Shown one piece after another: positions 49,500 through 57,639 of a stretch of DNA of 64,000 nucleotides. Each line of letters opens with the position of its first letter. Position 1 is the first letter of the stretch. The notes beneath the pieces are model-generated. The model did not search any database and was not told the origin of the DNA. It saw only the letters and a list, made by a program, of their open reading frames with translations. The stretch is taken from contig DASWJS010000021.1 of NCBI GenBank assembly GCA_036397035.1, forward strand, positions 15,112-79,111, read 5' to 3'. The DNA is from DASWJS01 sp036397035. Lineage in GTDB: Bacteria; Actinomycetota; AC-67. Made by a program: the position numbers and the translations under genes.

Positions 49500-50427
49500 G
49501 CCGTTCCAGTCTATCGGCGGCCGCATACGGGTCGAGCCGCCCCTCCAGCACGTCGGCCGCCAGCGCGTCGAGCGTCTCGCCGTCGCCGGGCTCGCCGATC
49601 CGCCGCCGGATCCGCGCCACGGCGATCTCGGAGATTTCGCGGGCGACCCGGCGGACGCGGCGCGCGCGCAGCTCGCCCGAAGCGTCCAGGTGCGCGCGGT
49701 GCTTCTGGACCGCCTCCCACAGCTCGCCAACGCCCTCGCCGGCGTCGGCGCGCGTCAGCACGACCGGCGGCATCCAGTCCGTCGCGGCGCCCAGGTGGAG
49801 CATCTGCTCGATGTCCTGCTTGGTCTGCCGGGCGCCCTCCTTGTCGGCCTTGTTGACGACGAACACGTCGGCGATCTCCAGGATGCCGGCCTTGTTCGCC
49901 TGCACCGAGTCCCCCATGCCCGGCGCGAGCACGACGAGCGTCGTGTCGGCGGCATGAACGACGTCTACCTCCGCCTGCCCAACACCGACGGTCTCCAGGA
50001 TGATCACCTCGTAGCCCGCCGCGTCGAGCACGCGCAGCGCGTGCGGGACCGCCCAGGCCAGGCCGCCCAGGTGCCCGCGCGAGGCCATCGAGCGGATGAA
50101 CACGCCCGGGTCGGTCGCGTGCTCCTGCATCCGCAGCCGGTCCCCGAGCAGCGCGCCGCCCGTGAACGGCGAGGTCGGATCGACGGCGAGCACACCGACG
50201 CGCAGCCCCTCCGCTCGCAGCACGCCGACGAGCGCCGCTCCAAGCGTCGACTTTCCCGCGCCGGGCGCGCCGGTCAGGCCGACGATCGAGGCGTTCCCCG
50301 TCAGCGGCCCGAGCGCGCGCACGACGTCGGCCAGACCCTCGTCCTCGTCCTCGACGAGCGAGATCAGCCGCGCGACCGTCCGGCGGTCCCCCGCGCGAAG
50401 TCGTGAAGCAAGCTCGGCCGCGTCCAT
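49492..50427 (-). CDS. meaB: Mutase-associated MeaB/ArgK family GTPase
   Basis: 311 residues, the G-protein chaperone that guards acyl-CoA mutases during B12 loading. P-loop GLTGAPGAGKSTLG near residues 54-66, switch EVDVVHAADTTLVVLAPGMGDSVQA, and base-recognition NKADKEGA. The gene precedes the mutase and overlaps it by 8 bases, as expected for a mutase/chaperone pair. TATCAT ends eight bases before the ATG. Confidence 0.93.
   Translation of the reverse strand: MDAAELASRLRAGDRRTVARLISLVEDEDEGLADVVRALGPLTGNASIVGLTGAPGAGKSTLGAALVGVLRAEGLRVGVLAVDPTSPFTGGALLGDRLRMQEHATDPGVFIRSMASRGHLGGLAWAVPHALRVLDAAGYEVIILETVGVGQAEVDVVHAADTTLVVLAPGMGDSVQANKAGILEIADVFVVNKADKEGARQTKQDIEQMLHLGAATDWMPPVVLTRADAGEGVGELWEAVQKHRAHLDASGELRARRVRRVAREISEIAVARIRRRIGEPGDGETLDALAADVLEGRLDPYAAADRLERHA
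49508..49513 (-). promoter_or_regulatory. Internal -10 box TAGACT for the mutase gene
   Basis: TAGACT lies eight bases before the mutase ATG, inside the coding end of meaB. It could give extra mutase mRNA independent of the meaB promoter. Confidence 0.4.
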
Positions 50428-50435
50428 GGCGTGTC

Positions 50436-50441
50436 ATGATA
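50436..50441 (-). promoter_or_regulatory. -10 box TATCAT for meaB-mutase
   Basis: TATCAT eight bases before the meaB ATG; leaderless geometry. Confidence 0.5.
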
Positions 50442-50504
50442 GATCGAGCCGACCAGAACTTTCCGGCATGATGAGAACCGGGCAGCTCTAGCGAGGAATC
50501 GCGA

Positions 50505-51152
50505 TCAACGACGCAGGGCCTTTGACTGACGACACCGGCCCATATCTCGCGAAGCAAGAAGGAACGTGCCCGCACTAAGAGCGATGATGCCCAGCCAGAC
50601 GTAATGAGCCTTCAGCCAGTCTTCGCTTAGGGGATCGTCAGCAAAGAGGGCAAGCGGTTCCGGGAGCAGCCACGCGAGGGCAAAGACGACGAGCTGCACA
50701 CCGGCCGCGACGATCCCGTGCAAGCCGGAGCCGCGCTCAGCTCTGACGAGCGACCCGGCGGCGACTCCAATCACTGCAAGCGCGGTAAGCTCAACCGCAA
50801 TCCCGCGAAACAGCGAGACGCGGAGCATCGGCACGACTGTGATATCCGCTGCTCTTGCAATCAGGAAGAAAGCGATGATGAGAACGCCACTGGGGACCAC
50901 AAGAATGATCCGCGCGACCCAGTAACGCATAGGGAACGACCTCGCGAGGTCATGAATTGGATCCTCCAGGGCGAAACCAACCCCTAGTACAAGCGGCAGA
51001 GAAGCCAGCCGCACCGCCACAATTGGCCCGGCATCATCGGTAAGTACCGACAGTAGCGCGCGGTGCGTCACAACACCGACGAGCAACGCAGGAACAGCGA
51101 TGCGCCATTGAGGCCTTCTGAAGCTATAGCCGATAAGCGCAAGCACGGTCAT
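50505..51152 (-). CDS. Multi-span membrane protein of the ABC block
   Basis: 215 residues with about six hydrophobic helices, ending ALSAGTFLLASRDMGRC. The ATG chosen forms an ATGA overlap with the stop of the permease-like gene, the normal junction in this genome; an alternative ATG 15 bases upstream has no ribosome site. DNA is AT-richer than neighbours. No family recognised; probably an accessory membrane subunit of the ABC system. Confidence 0.7.
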   Translation of the reverse strand: MTVLALIGYSFRRPQWRIAVPALLVGVVTHRALLSVLTDDAGPIVAVRLASLPLVLGVGFALEDPIHDLARSFPMRYWVARIILVVPSGVLIIAFFLIARAADITVVPMLRVSLFRGIAVELTALAVIGVAAGSLVRAERGSGLHGIVAAGVQLVVFALAWLLPEPLALFADDPLSEDWLKAHYVWLGIIALSAGTFLLASRDMGRCRQSKALRR

Positions 51153-52870
51153 CGCGAGTCCGGGCATGACGGAATGTCCGCTACGAAGAGGTTCTCTCGC
51201 TCCTCCATCGCCGCTGCGCTTGCGCGGTCCAGGCCTGCCTGAACGCCAAGTTCCGTGATCGTTGGAAGCTTCTGCAGGCCAAGAATCTGCCCACCCACCT
51301 CCGTCGTCGTCGCTGGGTCCAACAGAGTCTCCCAGTTGCGCGCGACAAGCGAGCGCACCTCCGCATTCGGGCGAGCAAGAAGCTGCTCCGCAAGAACCAC
51401 TTCAGCCCGGCCCCATCTGGCGGGTGACGCTGTACTCAGCCCGGACAGATCGGAGCGGAGGCTGAAGGATGACATGTCGGGGCCTCCGTCGTCTCCTGAG
51501 ATTCTCCACGGTTCGTCTGCGGCGAGCTCCAGCAGGCCATCTCGCGTTCGAGGCGTCGCCTGAGCCGCCAGCCATGCCGTAATGATCCCTCTCGATTGAC
51601 CGATGAGGCTGCAACGCGCGAAATCTCCATCCGCGTTCAGCCTGGGTCGAATCGATACTCCGGCGGCTATGCTCGCGGCATCGATAGCCATGGCCATCTC
51701 CGTCGAGTTCCTCGCGGGGCTCGTTATCCACTCCATCCCCGGGAGCACACGGTTCGCGTTTTCCCAGACTACGAACCCCGTATCGTGCCGCACGATCAAG
51801 TCTTCCGGCAGCGCCCTCACCCAAGGTGGAGCGAGGCTGACGGGAGATGGAACCTGGGACACGATGATGTTCATGTGATGACGCGAGGGCACGGCTTGCA
51901 GCACTCCTTCGATCGAGGGCCGCCAGAGGCTGATCCAGCGGTCGAATCCCGGGTAGGGGCAGTAGCGCGCCCTGCCAATCGGCGAGCAGTCCTCCCCAAT
52001 TACCGAATCCCTCAGAAGTTCCACCTGCTCATGCAGCTCTGCTCGTGCCGGAAGCGCCGAGCCCTTCTGTCCGCCGCCCGCCAGAACTGCCAGCACGACA
52101 GCGAGGCCAAGGGCGAGAGCCGACGCGCTGTCTATTCGCTTCTGCATCAAGGCAAGGGCAACGCAAGCGACGGCCATGGCTGCGACGTAGGCCAAATGGA
52201 CCAGCGATGGCCGGTCCAGGAATATAGGGGACGGGACGGAGGATGGAGGCGGCACCCAGAACGCCAGCCATCCGAGCGTCCCGCCCCTCGGGTTCCCAGA
52301 CGTCCAGCCGTCGAGCGAAAGCCAGTACTGACTTATCGCCAGAACCGCCAGTGCCAGAGGAAGCGCCCGAAGGGATCGCGTCGCGGATGCAATCGCGAAC
52401 GCTATGGTTCCATACAGCACGACCACGAGCGGGCCTAGCGCTATCTCGGCCCAGACAATCTCTCCGGCAGCGCCCCTCACCCTCGCTCCGAGCAGCACCA
52501 ACATCGCAGCGACGCCTCCCCACCAGGCCGGTGCGAGGACCGAAACCAGGTGTCCCAACACGCGAAGACGGGCCGTCGTAGGTAAGGCGTCGAGTAATTC
52601 CGTTGTCCGCCAGCGCTCCGGTCGCAAGACGCGCACGCCGGTGACAAGAAACGTGACGGCGCATAACGGCATGAGCCAACCAGCGGTCAATAGGCTCACT
52701 TTGGTGAAGGTCGGGATCTGACCGCGGAAAAGCCAGGCGGCAAGCGCGAGCGACGCCGCCGTACCCGCGAGGACGAACGGATCACGCAGGAAAGGAAGGG
52801 TCTCTGCGAGAGCCAGGCGCCCGACGGTCACAGTACGTTCCGAGGCACGGCTCGACGGAAGCACGTTCAC
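51149..52870 (-). CDS. ABC permease-like membrane protein with extracellular domain
   Basis: 573 residues. Seven or so hydrophobic helices between residues 30 and 270 (AGTAASLALAAWLF, LLTAGWLMPLCAVTFLVTGV, GPLVVVLYGTIAFAIAS, SALALGLAVVLAVLAGG), then a 300-residue soluble domain facing the outside with Cys pair CSPIGRARYC. GTG start in a GTGA overlap with the ATPase stop. Resembles an ABC-2 permease fused to a sensor or binding domain; the soluble domain was not recognised. Confidence 0.75.
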   Translation of the reverse strand: MNVLPSSRASERTVTVGRLALAETLPFLRDPFVLAGTAASLALAAWLFRGQIPTFTKVSLLTAGWLMPLCAVTFLVTGVRVLRPERWRTTELLDALPTTARLRVLGHLVSVLAPAWWGGVAAMLVLLGARVRGAAGEIVWAEIALGPLVVVLYGTIAFAIASATRSLRALPLALAVLAISQYWLSLDGWTSGNPRGGTLGWLAFWVPPPSSVPSPIFLDRPSLVHLAYVAAMAVACVALALMQKRIDSASALALGLAVVLAVLAGGGQKGSALPARAELHEQVELLRDSVIGEDCSPIGRARYCPYPGFDRWISLWRPSIEGVLQAVPSRHHMNIIVSQVPSPVSLAPPWVRALPEDLIVRHDTGFVVWENANRVLPGMEWITSPARNSTEMAMAIDAASIAAGVSIRPRLNADGDFARCSLIGQSRGIITAWLAAQATPRTRDGLLELAADEPWRISGDDGGPDMSSFSLRSDLSGLSTASPARWGRAEVVLAEQLLARPNAEVRSLVARNWETLLDPATTTEVGGQILGLQKLPTITELGVQAGLDRASAAAMEERENLFVADIPSCPDSR

Positions 52871-53727
52871 GTCGCCATCGGCGAGCTGCGACCGAGGAGA
52901 ACGAGATAACCGTCATCGATCGTTGGAGGGACGATAGATGCTCCGGATGGCGGCGATCCCACATTGTGGTACTTGCCGTTTGACGTCTTCCAGGATGCGA
53001 TCGCACTCGTGTCCGGGGACGAGTCGATCCACACCCTACCCATTGCCGCCGCTCTGAGTTCCTCGGGAGTTCCCTCGAAGAGCAAACGACCGTGATTGAT
53101 TACGACGACACGCTGACAGAATGCGGCTACGTCATCTGTTTGATGGGTCGAAAGAAGCACTGTCTTCGGCGGATCCTGACCCGAGAGCATCGATCGAAAC
53201 TGAATTCTCTGCTCGGGATCAAGTCCAGCAGTTGGCTCATCGAGGATTTGCAGCGACGGATTCCCCAGCAACGCTTGCGCGATCCCAACGCGTCGCCGCA
53301 TGCCGCCCGACAACGTCCTGATTCTGCGGCGAGCGACGCCCGACAGCTCCACGAGGCCAAGAACGCGTTCTACGTCCCTTCGCCGGACTCCCTTGGCTCC
53401 GAGCCCCTTCAGCACTGCGATGTAGTCAAGGAATGTTCCTACACGAAAGTTCTCATAGAGACCTGCTTCCTGAGGCAGATAGCCGAGTGACTTGCGGATA
53501 CGACGCCTCTCCGTGGGATCACATGGATCGAGCCCCAGGACTCGAACCGCTCCGTTGTCAGGAGTCGATACCGTCGCCAAGATCCGCAAGAGAGTCGTCT
53601 TCCCGGCTCCATTTGGACCAAGGAGCCCTGTTATGCCGGGCCGCAGGTCAAGTGAAACAGAATCCAGCGCTCGTATCGATCCAAACGATTTCGATACGCC
53701 GTGCAGTTCGATGGAAGGATCGTTCAC
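52867..53727 (-). CDS. ABC transporter ATP-binding protein
   Basis: 286 residues. Walker A GPNGAGKTT at 37-45, Q-loop GYLPQE, signature TLSGGMRRR, Walker B LQILDEPTAGLD and H-loop STHQTDDV. GTG preceded by GGAGG with only three bases between. It drives the permease encoded immediately after (GTGA overlap). The C-terminal extension (after GTPEEL) is about 60 residues of unknown role. Confidence 0.93.
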   Translation of the reverse strand: MNDPSIELHGVSKSFGSIRALDSVSLDLRPGITGLLGPNGAGKTTLLRILATVSTPDNGAVRVLGLDPCDPTERRRIRKSLGYLPQEAGLYENFRVGTFLDYIAVLKGLGAKGVRRRDVERVLGLVELSGVARRRIRTLSGGMRRRVGIAQALLGNPSLQILDEPTAGLDPEQRIQFRSMLSGQDPPKTVLLSTHQTDDVAAFCQRVVVINHGRLLFEGTPEELRAAAMGRVWIDSSPDTSAIASWKTSNGKYHNVGSPPSGASIVPPTIDDGYLVLLGRSSPMAT

Positions 53728-53785
53728 ATGCCTCCAACATCAGAGGAGAACACTTCACCTCGCAGGCGGCCAGAAAGGAGTAGTC

Positions 53786-53813
53786 AGCCTAATCTACTTG
53801 CACCTGTTTGCAA
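53786..53813 (-). promoter_or_regulatory. Promoter TTGCAA-16 bp-TAGGCT before the ABC operon
   Basis: TTGCAA (53813-53808) and TAGGCT (53791-53786) lie over the 3' end of the exported-protein gene. Start near 53779 would give a leader of about 50 bases for the ATPase gene. Confidence 0.45.
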
Positions 53814-54490
53814 GGGCGTCCAGTGAGCCCTGATCCCGACGTGCCGCTCTTTTTCACCCATTCGACACAGATCCACGTACCGTCCGCAAACCTTACGTCC
53901 ACCGGCCATGTTCCCCGGCCCTCGATCCACCGGGTGATTTCCGCTGCGCCCCCTCCCAGGTCCTCTTCATCGCATGCACCGACCTGAATAGGATTGCTCG
54001 TCATCGACTGTGACGCCCCGTCCCACTCGATGCGAAACGATCCCGTGTGCGTGGTCTCATCGCAATTCACCCGAGTCCAAACCTCTACGGAAGTTATGTG
54101 GGTGCCGTTCTCGGCTCCCTCCTTGGACTCAACCGTGATGCATAGCTTGTCGTTGCACCCAGTTGCTGTCTTGACGGTCCCGGCCGACGGGATGTTCACT
54201 GCGACAGTCCCCGGCGTTGGGCGCGCGGTGAGAGGACCTCCGGCCCGGTTCGTCGAACCGTCGGGGACAGGAGCCGATCCGCCGTTCTGATCGCATAGGT
54301 ACTTCGGGTATGAGGCGCACTTGGGCTCAGCCCAAGCGGCAAGGGGCGTGTCGAGAGCTGCCTGACCTGGCACGGTGGTGAATCCCGAGAAGAGGATCGC
54401 GAGTACGATCCACCTCCCTGCGACTCTTGTTCTTGAGGCACGAACCTGCCCCCGTGCGACACCTACGTCATCTCCTACCGCTATGGACAA
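53789..54490 (-). CDS. Exported hypothetical protein of the ABC block
   Basis: About 233 residues. A basic N-terminal tail leads into a signal/anchor helix (RWIVLAILFSGFTTVPGQAA), then a mature domain with seven or more Cys (CASYPKYLC, CNDKLC, VNCDET, VGACDEED, WICVEW, RPCKQV), likely disulfide-bonded. A TTG start with GGGAGG six bases upstream is preferred to a GTG at 54514 that lacks a ribosome site. Operator-like palindrome and TAGCAT box lie upstream. Possibly a secreted substrate or binding protein for the ABC system. Confidence 0.6.
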   Translation of the reverse strand: MSIAVGDDVGVARGQVRASRTRVAGRWIVLAILFSGFTTVPGQAALDTPLAAWAEPKCASYPKYLCDQNGGSAPVPDGSTNRAGGPLTARPTPGTVAVNIPSAGTVKTATGCNDKLCITVESKEGAENGTHITSVEVWTRVNCDETTHTGSFRIEWDGASQSMTSNPIQVGACDEEDLGGGAAEITRWIEGRGTWPVDVRFADGTWICVEWVKKSGTSGSGLTGRPCKQVQVD

Positions 54491-54540
54491 TGTGATCCTC
54501 CCGCTTCCAGCCACCCACTGCCAGCTTCGTGCTTTCTCCC

Positions 54541-54559
54541 TCAGGAACTTGGTTCCTGA
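54541..54559. promoter_or_regulatory. 19-bp palindrome at the transcription start of the exported-protein gene
   Basis: TCAGGAAC-TTG-GTTCCTGA, perfect 8-base arms. It begins seven bases after the TAGCAT -10 box, so it occupies roughly +1 to +19. A smaller palindrome CCAG-TT-CTGG abuts the upstream side of the same -10. Either operator or leader hairpin. Confidence 0.6.
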
Positions 54560-54565
54560 CCTCGA

Positions 54566-54571
54566 ATGCTA
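54566..54571 (-). promoter_or_regulatory. -10 box TAGCAT for the exported-protein gene
   Basis: TAGCAT on the minus strand, between a CCAG-TT-CTGG palindrome and the 19-bp palindrome. It leaves a leader of about 70 bases before the TTG start. Confidence 0.45.
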
Positions 54572-54603
54572 CCAGAACTGGCTTTTCTCGCAGAACGGTA
54601 TCT

Positions 54604-54609
54604 TAGGCT
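54604..54609 (+). promoter_or_regulatory. -10 box TAGGCT for menG
   Basis: TAGGCT on the plus strand. The leader before the GTG contains the hairpin CCCCG-AGGGCTCAC-CGGGG and the Shine-Dalgarno GGGAAGG six bases from the start. Confidence 0.45.
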
Positions 54610-54674
54610 GAGAGGATCCCCGAGGGCTCACCGGGGCGGCGTCGGCGGCAAGTTCTGATAAGGGAAGGCTTTGC

Positions 54675-55370
54675 GTGCAAGGTACCCATGTGAAGGCTCC
54701 GCCGGCGGAGGAACGAGCGCGCGCGCTGTTCGCGGGCATCGCGGCTCGCTACGAAGGGCCGGCCGAGCTGCTGTCGTTCGGGCAGTACGGGCGGTGGCGG
54801 CGAGCGCTGGTGCGGGCGCTTCCCGCCCGCCCGGCGAGCCGCGTCCTCGACGTCGCGACCGGGACCGGTCTGATCGCGCGCGAGATCGAACGGGTGCACG
54901 GTTGCTCGGTCGTCGGCGTGGACCTCACGGCGGAGATGCTCGGGCTGCGGCCCGCCGTCCAGGCGAGCGCCGACGGCCTGCCCTTCCCGAGCGAGGGGTT
55001 CGACGTCGTCGTCTTCAGCTACTTGCTGCGTTACGTGCAGGACCCCGCCGCGACGCTGCGCGAGCTGGCGCGGGTGCTGCGGCCGGGCGGCACGCTGGCG
55101 AGCGTCGAGTTCGGCCTGCCGGCGCATCCGATCGCGCGTGCCGGCTGGCGCGCGTACGCCCACCGCGTCTTCCCGCTCGTCGTGCGAACGTTCGGCGCGG
55201 GCTGGCGCGAGGTCGGCGCCTTCCTCCCCGGCAGCATCGAGGACTGGGCCGGGGCGTGGCCCATCGAACGTCAGGTTGGAGCGTGGCGGGCGGCTGGTCT
55301 GACGGGCATCCGGGTTCGCCGGATGACGCTCGGCGCGGGCGTGCTGACGATGGGCGTGAAGGGTGCGTGA
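54675..55370 (+). CDS. menG: Demethylmenaquinone methyltransferase-like protein
   Basis: 231 residues of the MenG/UbiE family: RALFAGIAARYEGPAELLSFGQYGRWRR, SAM motif VLDVATGTGLIAREIE, DVVVFSYLLRYVQDPAATLRELARVLRPGG. It would methylate a demethylquinone ring in respiration. GTG start chosen from GGGAAGG six bases upstream. Its stop overlaps the membrane protein start by 8 bases. A phospholipid or other lipid substrate is an alternative. Confidence 0.75.
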   Translation: MQGTHVKAPPAEERARALFAGIAARYEGPAELLSFGQYGRWRRALVRALPARPASRVLDVATGTGLIAREIERVHGCSVVGVDLTAEMLGLRPAVQASADGLPFPSEGFDVVVFSYLLRYVQDPAATLRELARVLRPGGTLASVEFGLPAHPIARAGWRAYAHRVFPLVVRTFGAGWREVGAFLPGSIEDWAGAWPIERQVGAWRAAGLTGIRVRRMTLGAGVLTMGVKGA

Positions 55371-56085
55371 CGCGCCCGCGTTCTACGCGCTCACCGGCGG
55401 CGGCTGGCGCGACTGGTGGACGCTCCTTCACCCGCCGTACACGATCTGGCACCTGTCCTATGTGGCCCTCGGCGCCGCGGCCGCGCCGTCGGTCGAGCCG
55501 CTGCACGTCGGCGCGACGCTGCTCGCCTTCTTCCTGGCGGTCGGGCTCGGCGCGCACGCGCTGGACGAGCTGAACGGGCGCCCGCTCGGCACGGCGATCG
55601 GCGCCCGCACGCTGGGCGCGGTCGCGGTCGTGTCGGTCGCGGGCGCGGCGGCGCTGGGCGTCGCCGGCGTCGGCCGGCTCGGCCCGGGGCTCGTGCTGTT
55701 CATCGCGGCGGGCGTCTTCCTCGTCCCCGCCTACAACCTCGAATGGCTCCGCGGCCGCCTCCACACCGACCTGTGGTTCGCGCTCGCGTGGGGAGCGTTC
55801 CCCGCGCTGACGGGCGGCTTCGCGATGCGCGCGCGCCTGACGGAGGCGATCGTCGCGACGGCGGCCGGGTGCTTCTTCGCGAGCCTCGCCCAGCGCGCGC
55901 TGTCGACGCCGGTGCGCGCGATCAGGCGGCGCACGCGAGCCGTGGACGGCTCGATCGCGTGCGCCGACGGCACGGTCGAGCCGGTGACCGCCGCCACCCT
56001 CACTGCGCCCGCCGAGCGGGCCCTGCGCGCGCTGTCGGTCGCGATGCCGCTCCTGGCGACCGGCGCGCTCGTGGCCCGGCTCTGA
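55363..56085 (+). CDS. UbiA-like polytopic membrane protein
   Basis: 240 residues with six to eight hydrophobic helices. HALDELNGRPLGTAIGARTLG near residue 65 resembles the aspartate-rich loop of UbiA prenyltransferases, and WLRGRLHTDLWFALAWGAFPALTGG is similar to the second conserved loop, but the canonical NDxxD pairs are incomplete. Translationally coupled to the MenG-like gene (8-base overlap), so a role in quinone or isoprenoid lipid metabolism is plausible. Confidence 0.6.
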   Translation: MRDAPAFYALTGGGWRDWWTLLHPPYTIWHLSYVALGAAAAPSVEPLHVGATLLAFFLAVGLGAHALDELNGRPLGTAIGARTLGAVAVVSVAGAAALGVAGVGRLGPGLVLFIAAGVFLVPAYNLEWLRGRLHTDLWFALAWGAFPALTGGFAMRARLTEAIVATAAGCFFASLAQRALSTPVRAIRRRTRAVDGSIACADGTVEPVTAATLTAPAERALRALSVAMPLLATGALVARL

Positions 56086-56739
56086 CTACTCCTCGGGAAG
56101 GCCGGTGATCGACAGGCTCGTCGTAGCTTTGTAGCGGAAGTTGATCGTGATCAGGATGCACACGAACGCCTCGACGTAGCGCGAGTTCAGCAGGGCGCCG
56201 GCGTCGACCGGCCGCACGCCGACGTCGCGCGCGAGCCGCATGACGAGCTTCTTCGCGCGGTCGTCGTCGCCGCATACGAGCGTGTCGGAGTGCAGGTCCT
56301 CGTCCAGGCGCGAGAACTTGTCCACGCGCAGCTCGTGGAAGGCGCTGACGATGCGCGCGTCGGGAGCGTCGCGCTGCGCCTCCTCGGCGAGCGAGCCTTC
56401 GGGCGGCTGGACGTAGGTGGCGGTGCCGTTTCCGATCCGCAGCGGGTTGGCCATCGAAACGACGACCTTCCCGGCGAGCTGCTTGCCGATCTGCAGGAGC
56501 GTCTGGCGTTGCGCGTCGTCGCGCACCGTCAGCATGACGACTTCGGCGCCGTCGAGGATCTCCTCGTTCGTGCCCGCGAACACGGTCGCGCCGGGCACGA
56601 GCGCGCGGATCTGTTCGGCGGCGGCGTCGGCGCGGTCCGCGAGCCGCGAGCCGATCACGACCTCGTGTCCGCTGCGGGCGAGCCGCGCGCCGATGCCGAT
56701 CCCCGCCGGGCCGGTGCCCCCGATGAACGCGACCCTCAT
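56086..56739 (-). CDS. npdG: NADPH-dependent F420 reductase
   Basis: 217 residues. Rossmann motif MRVAFIGGTGPAGIGIGARLARSG and EVVIGSR at the NADPH 2'-phosphate site, VSMANPL and SAFHELRV of the Fno family, and a C-terminal helical segment. It moves hydride between NADPH and coenzyme F420. The start overlaps the SCP2-like stop (ATGA). Adjacent stop with the convergent membrane gene. Confidence 0.9.
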   Translation of the reverse strand: MRVAFIGGTGPAGIGIGARLARSGHEVVIGSRLADRADAAAEQIRALVPGATVFAGTNEEILDGAEVVMLTVRDDAQRQTLLQIGKQLAGKVVVSMANPLRIGNGTATYVQPPEGSLAEEAQRDAPDARIVSAFHELRVDKFSRLDEDLHSDTLVCGDDDRAKKLVMRLARDVGVRPVDAGALLNSRYVEAFVCILITINFRYKATTSLSITGLPEE

Positions 56740-57152
56740 GTCACCGTGAAGAGCCGCTGGAGCCGGATCATGAGCCCCAGACGCTTCGGCAGCCCGCTCA
56801 CCTTGAGCCGGCCGTCGAGCAACTTGGCGGCGATCGCACGCCCCTCAGGCGTGAACGGGTCGGGCAGGCCGAGGCGCAAAGGGACGCGCGTCATCTCCAT
56901 CAGCGTGTCGGCGTCGGTCGTGATCGTCATGTCGGCGTCGCCCAAGCGCTCGCCGATTCGGACCTGCCGGCCGGTGAAGGCCAGACCGACGGCGACGTCC
57001 GCGTCGTGGACCAGCAGGTTCACGCGGGCCGCCGAGCCCTCGACCATCCGCCGCCTTCCCGGGTCGGACATGACGTTGCCCTTGATCAGGTCGGCAAGCA
57101 TGAGGCCGAGCCCTTCCGTCGCCTGCGCGACCTCGACGAGGTCCATGGTCAT
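56736..57152 (-). CDS. SCP2 sterol-binding-like protein
   Basis: 138 residues. The pattern VNLLVHDADVAVGLAFTGRQVRIGERLGDADMTITTDADTLMEM is the SCP2 core, a hydrophobic tunnel binding lipids or acyl groups. Coupled by 4-base overlaps to another SCP2-like gene and to F420 reductase, which suggests a lipid substrate handled by an F420-linked reaction. No catalytic residues visible. Confidence 0.78.
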   Translation of the reverse strand: MTMDLVEVAQATEGLGLMLADLIKGNVMSDPGRRRMVEGSAARVNLLVHDADVAVGLAFTGRQVRIGERLGDADMTITTDADTLMEMTRVPLRLGLPDPFTPEGRAIAAKLLDGRLKVSGLPKRLGLMIRLQRLFTVT

Positions 57153-57571
57153 TGCTCGTCGACGAACTGCGTGTCCACGGTCGAGGCTACGTTGACCAGC
57201 TCGTTCGCCGCCTTGACGTACCGGACGATCGTCGGCAGGTCCCCCTTCAGCTTGAGCTTCCCCTGCATCATGCCCTTGATGGGGTCCAGCTCCTTGGTCA
57301 GGACCTCTTTCCAGCGCGAGTACGGCGCGCGGATGATGTAGGCGGCCTTGCCGCCCTCGTCCTCCGGAATGCCGTAGCGGGCCCCGCGGCACTTGCCGTG
57401 CCACAGGTCGACCCAGACCCACACGTCCTCCGGCACGCCCTTGTCCGGCTCGCGCTCGAACACGTAGGCGAGATCGCCCTCCCAGGTCGTGGCCGCTTCC
57501 TCGTACTCCTTCGAGCCGTTGATGCGCTCGACGTACTCGTCGAGCCACTCGCTGCTGGGAAACGTCGGCAT
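57149..57571 (-). CDS. SCP2-like lipid-binding protein
   Basis: 140 residues: FPSSEWLDEYVERINGSKEYEEAATTWEGDLAYVFE start and LKLKGDLPTIVRYVKAANELVN end are typical of actinobacterial SCP2 family proteins. ATG with GGGAGG upstream. First gene of a three-gene operon with a second SCP2-like protein and F420 reductase. Function probably lipid transfer or substrate presentation. Confidence 0.8.
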   Translation of the reverse strand: MPTFPSSEWLDEYVERINGSKEYEEAATTWEGDLAYVFEREPDKGVPEDVWVWVDLWHGKCRGARYGIPEDEGGKAAYIIRAPYSRWKEVLTKELDPIKGMMQGKLKLKGDLPTIVRYVKAANELVNVASTVDTQFVDEQ

Positions 57572-57639
57572 CGCACCTCCCGGTCCGTCCGTCGAAGGCA
57601 GGGAGTCTACCCGCGTGGGGAGGCCGGGTCGCACCGGCC

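Noticed and set aside
54491..54674. Search for a structured RNA in the AT-richer intergenic region
   Set aside because: Only two short palindromes and promoters are visible; no known riboswitch or tRNA pattern was recognised.
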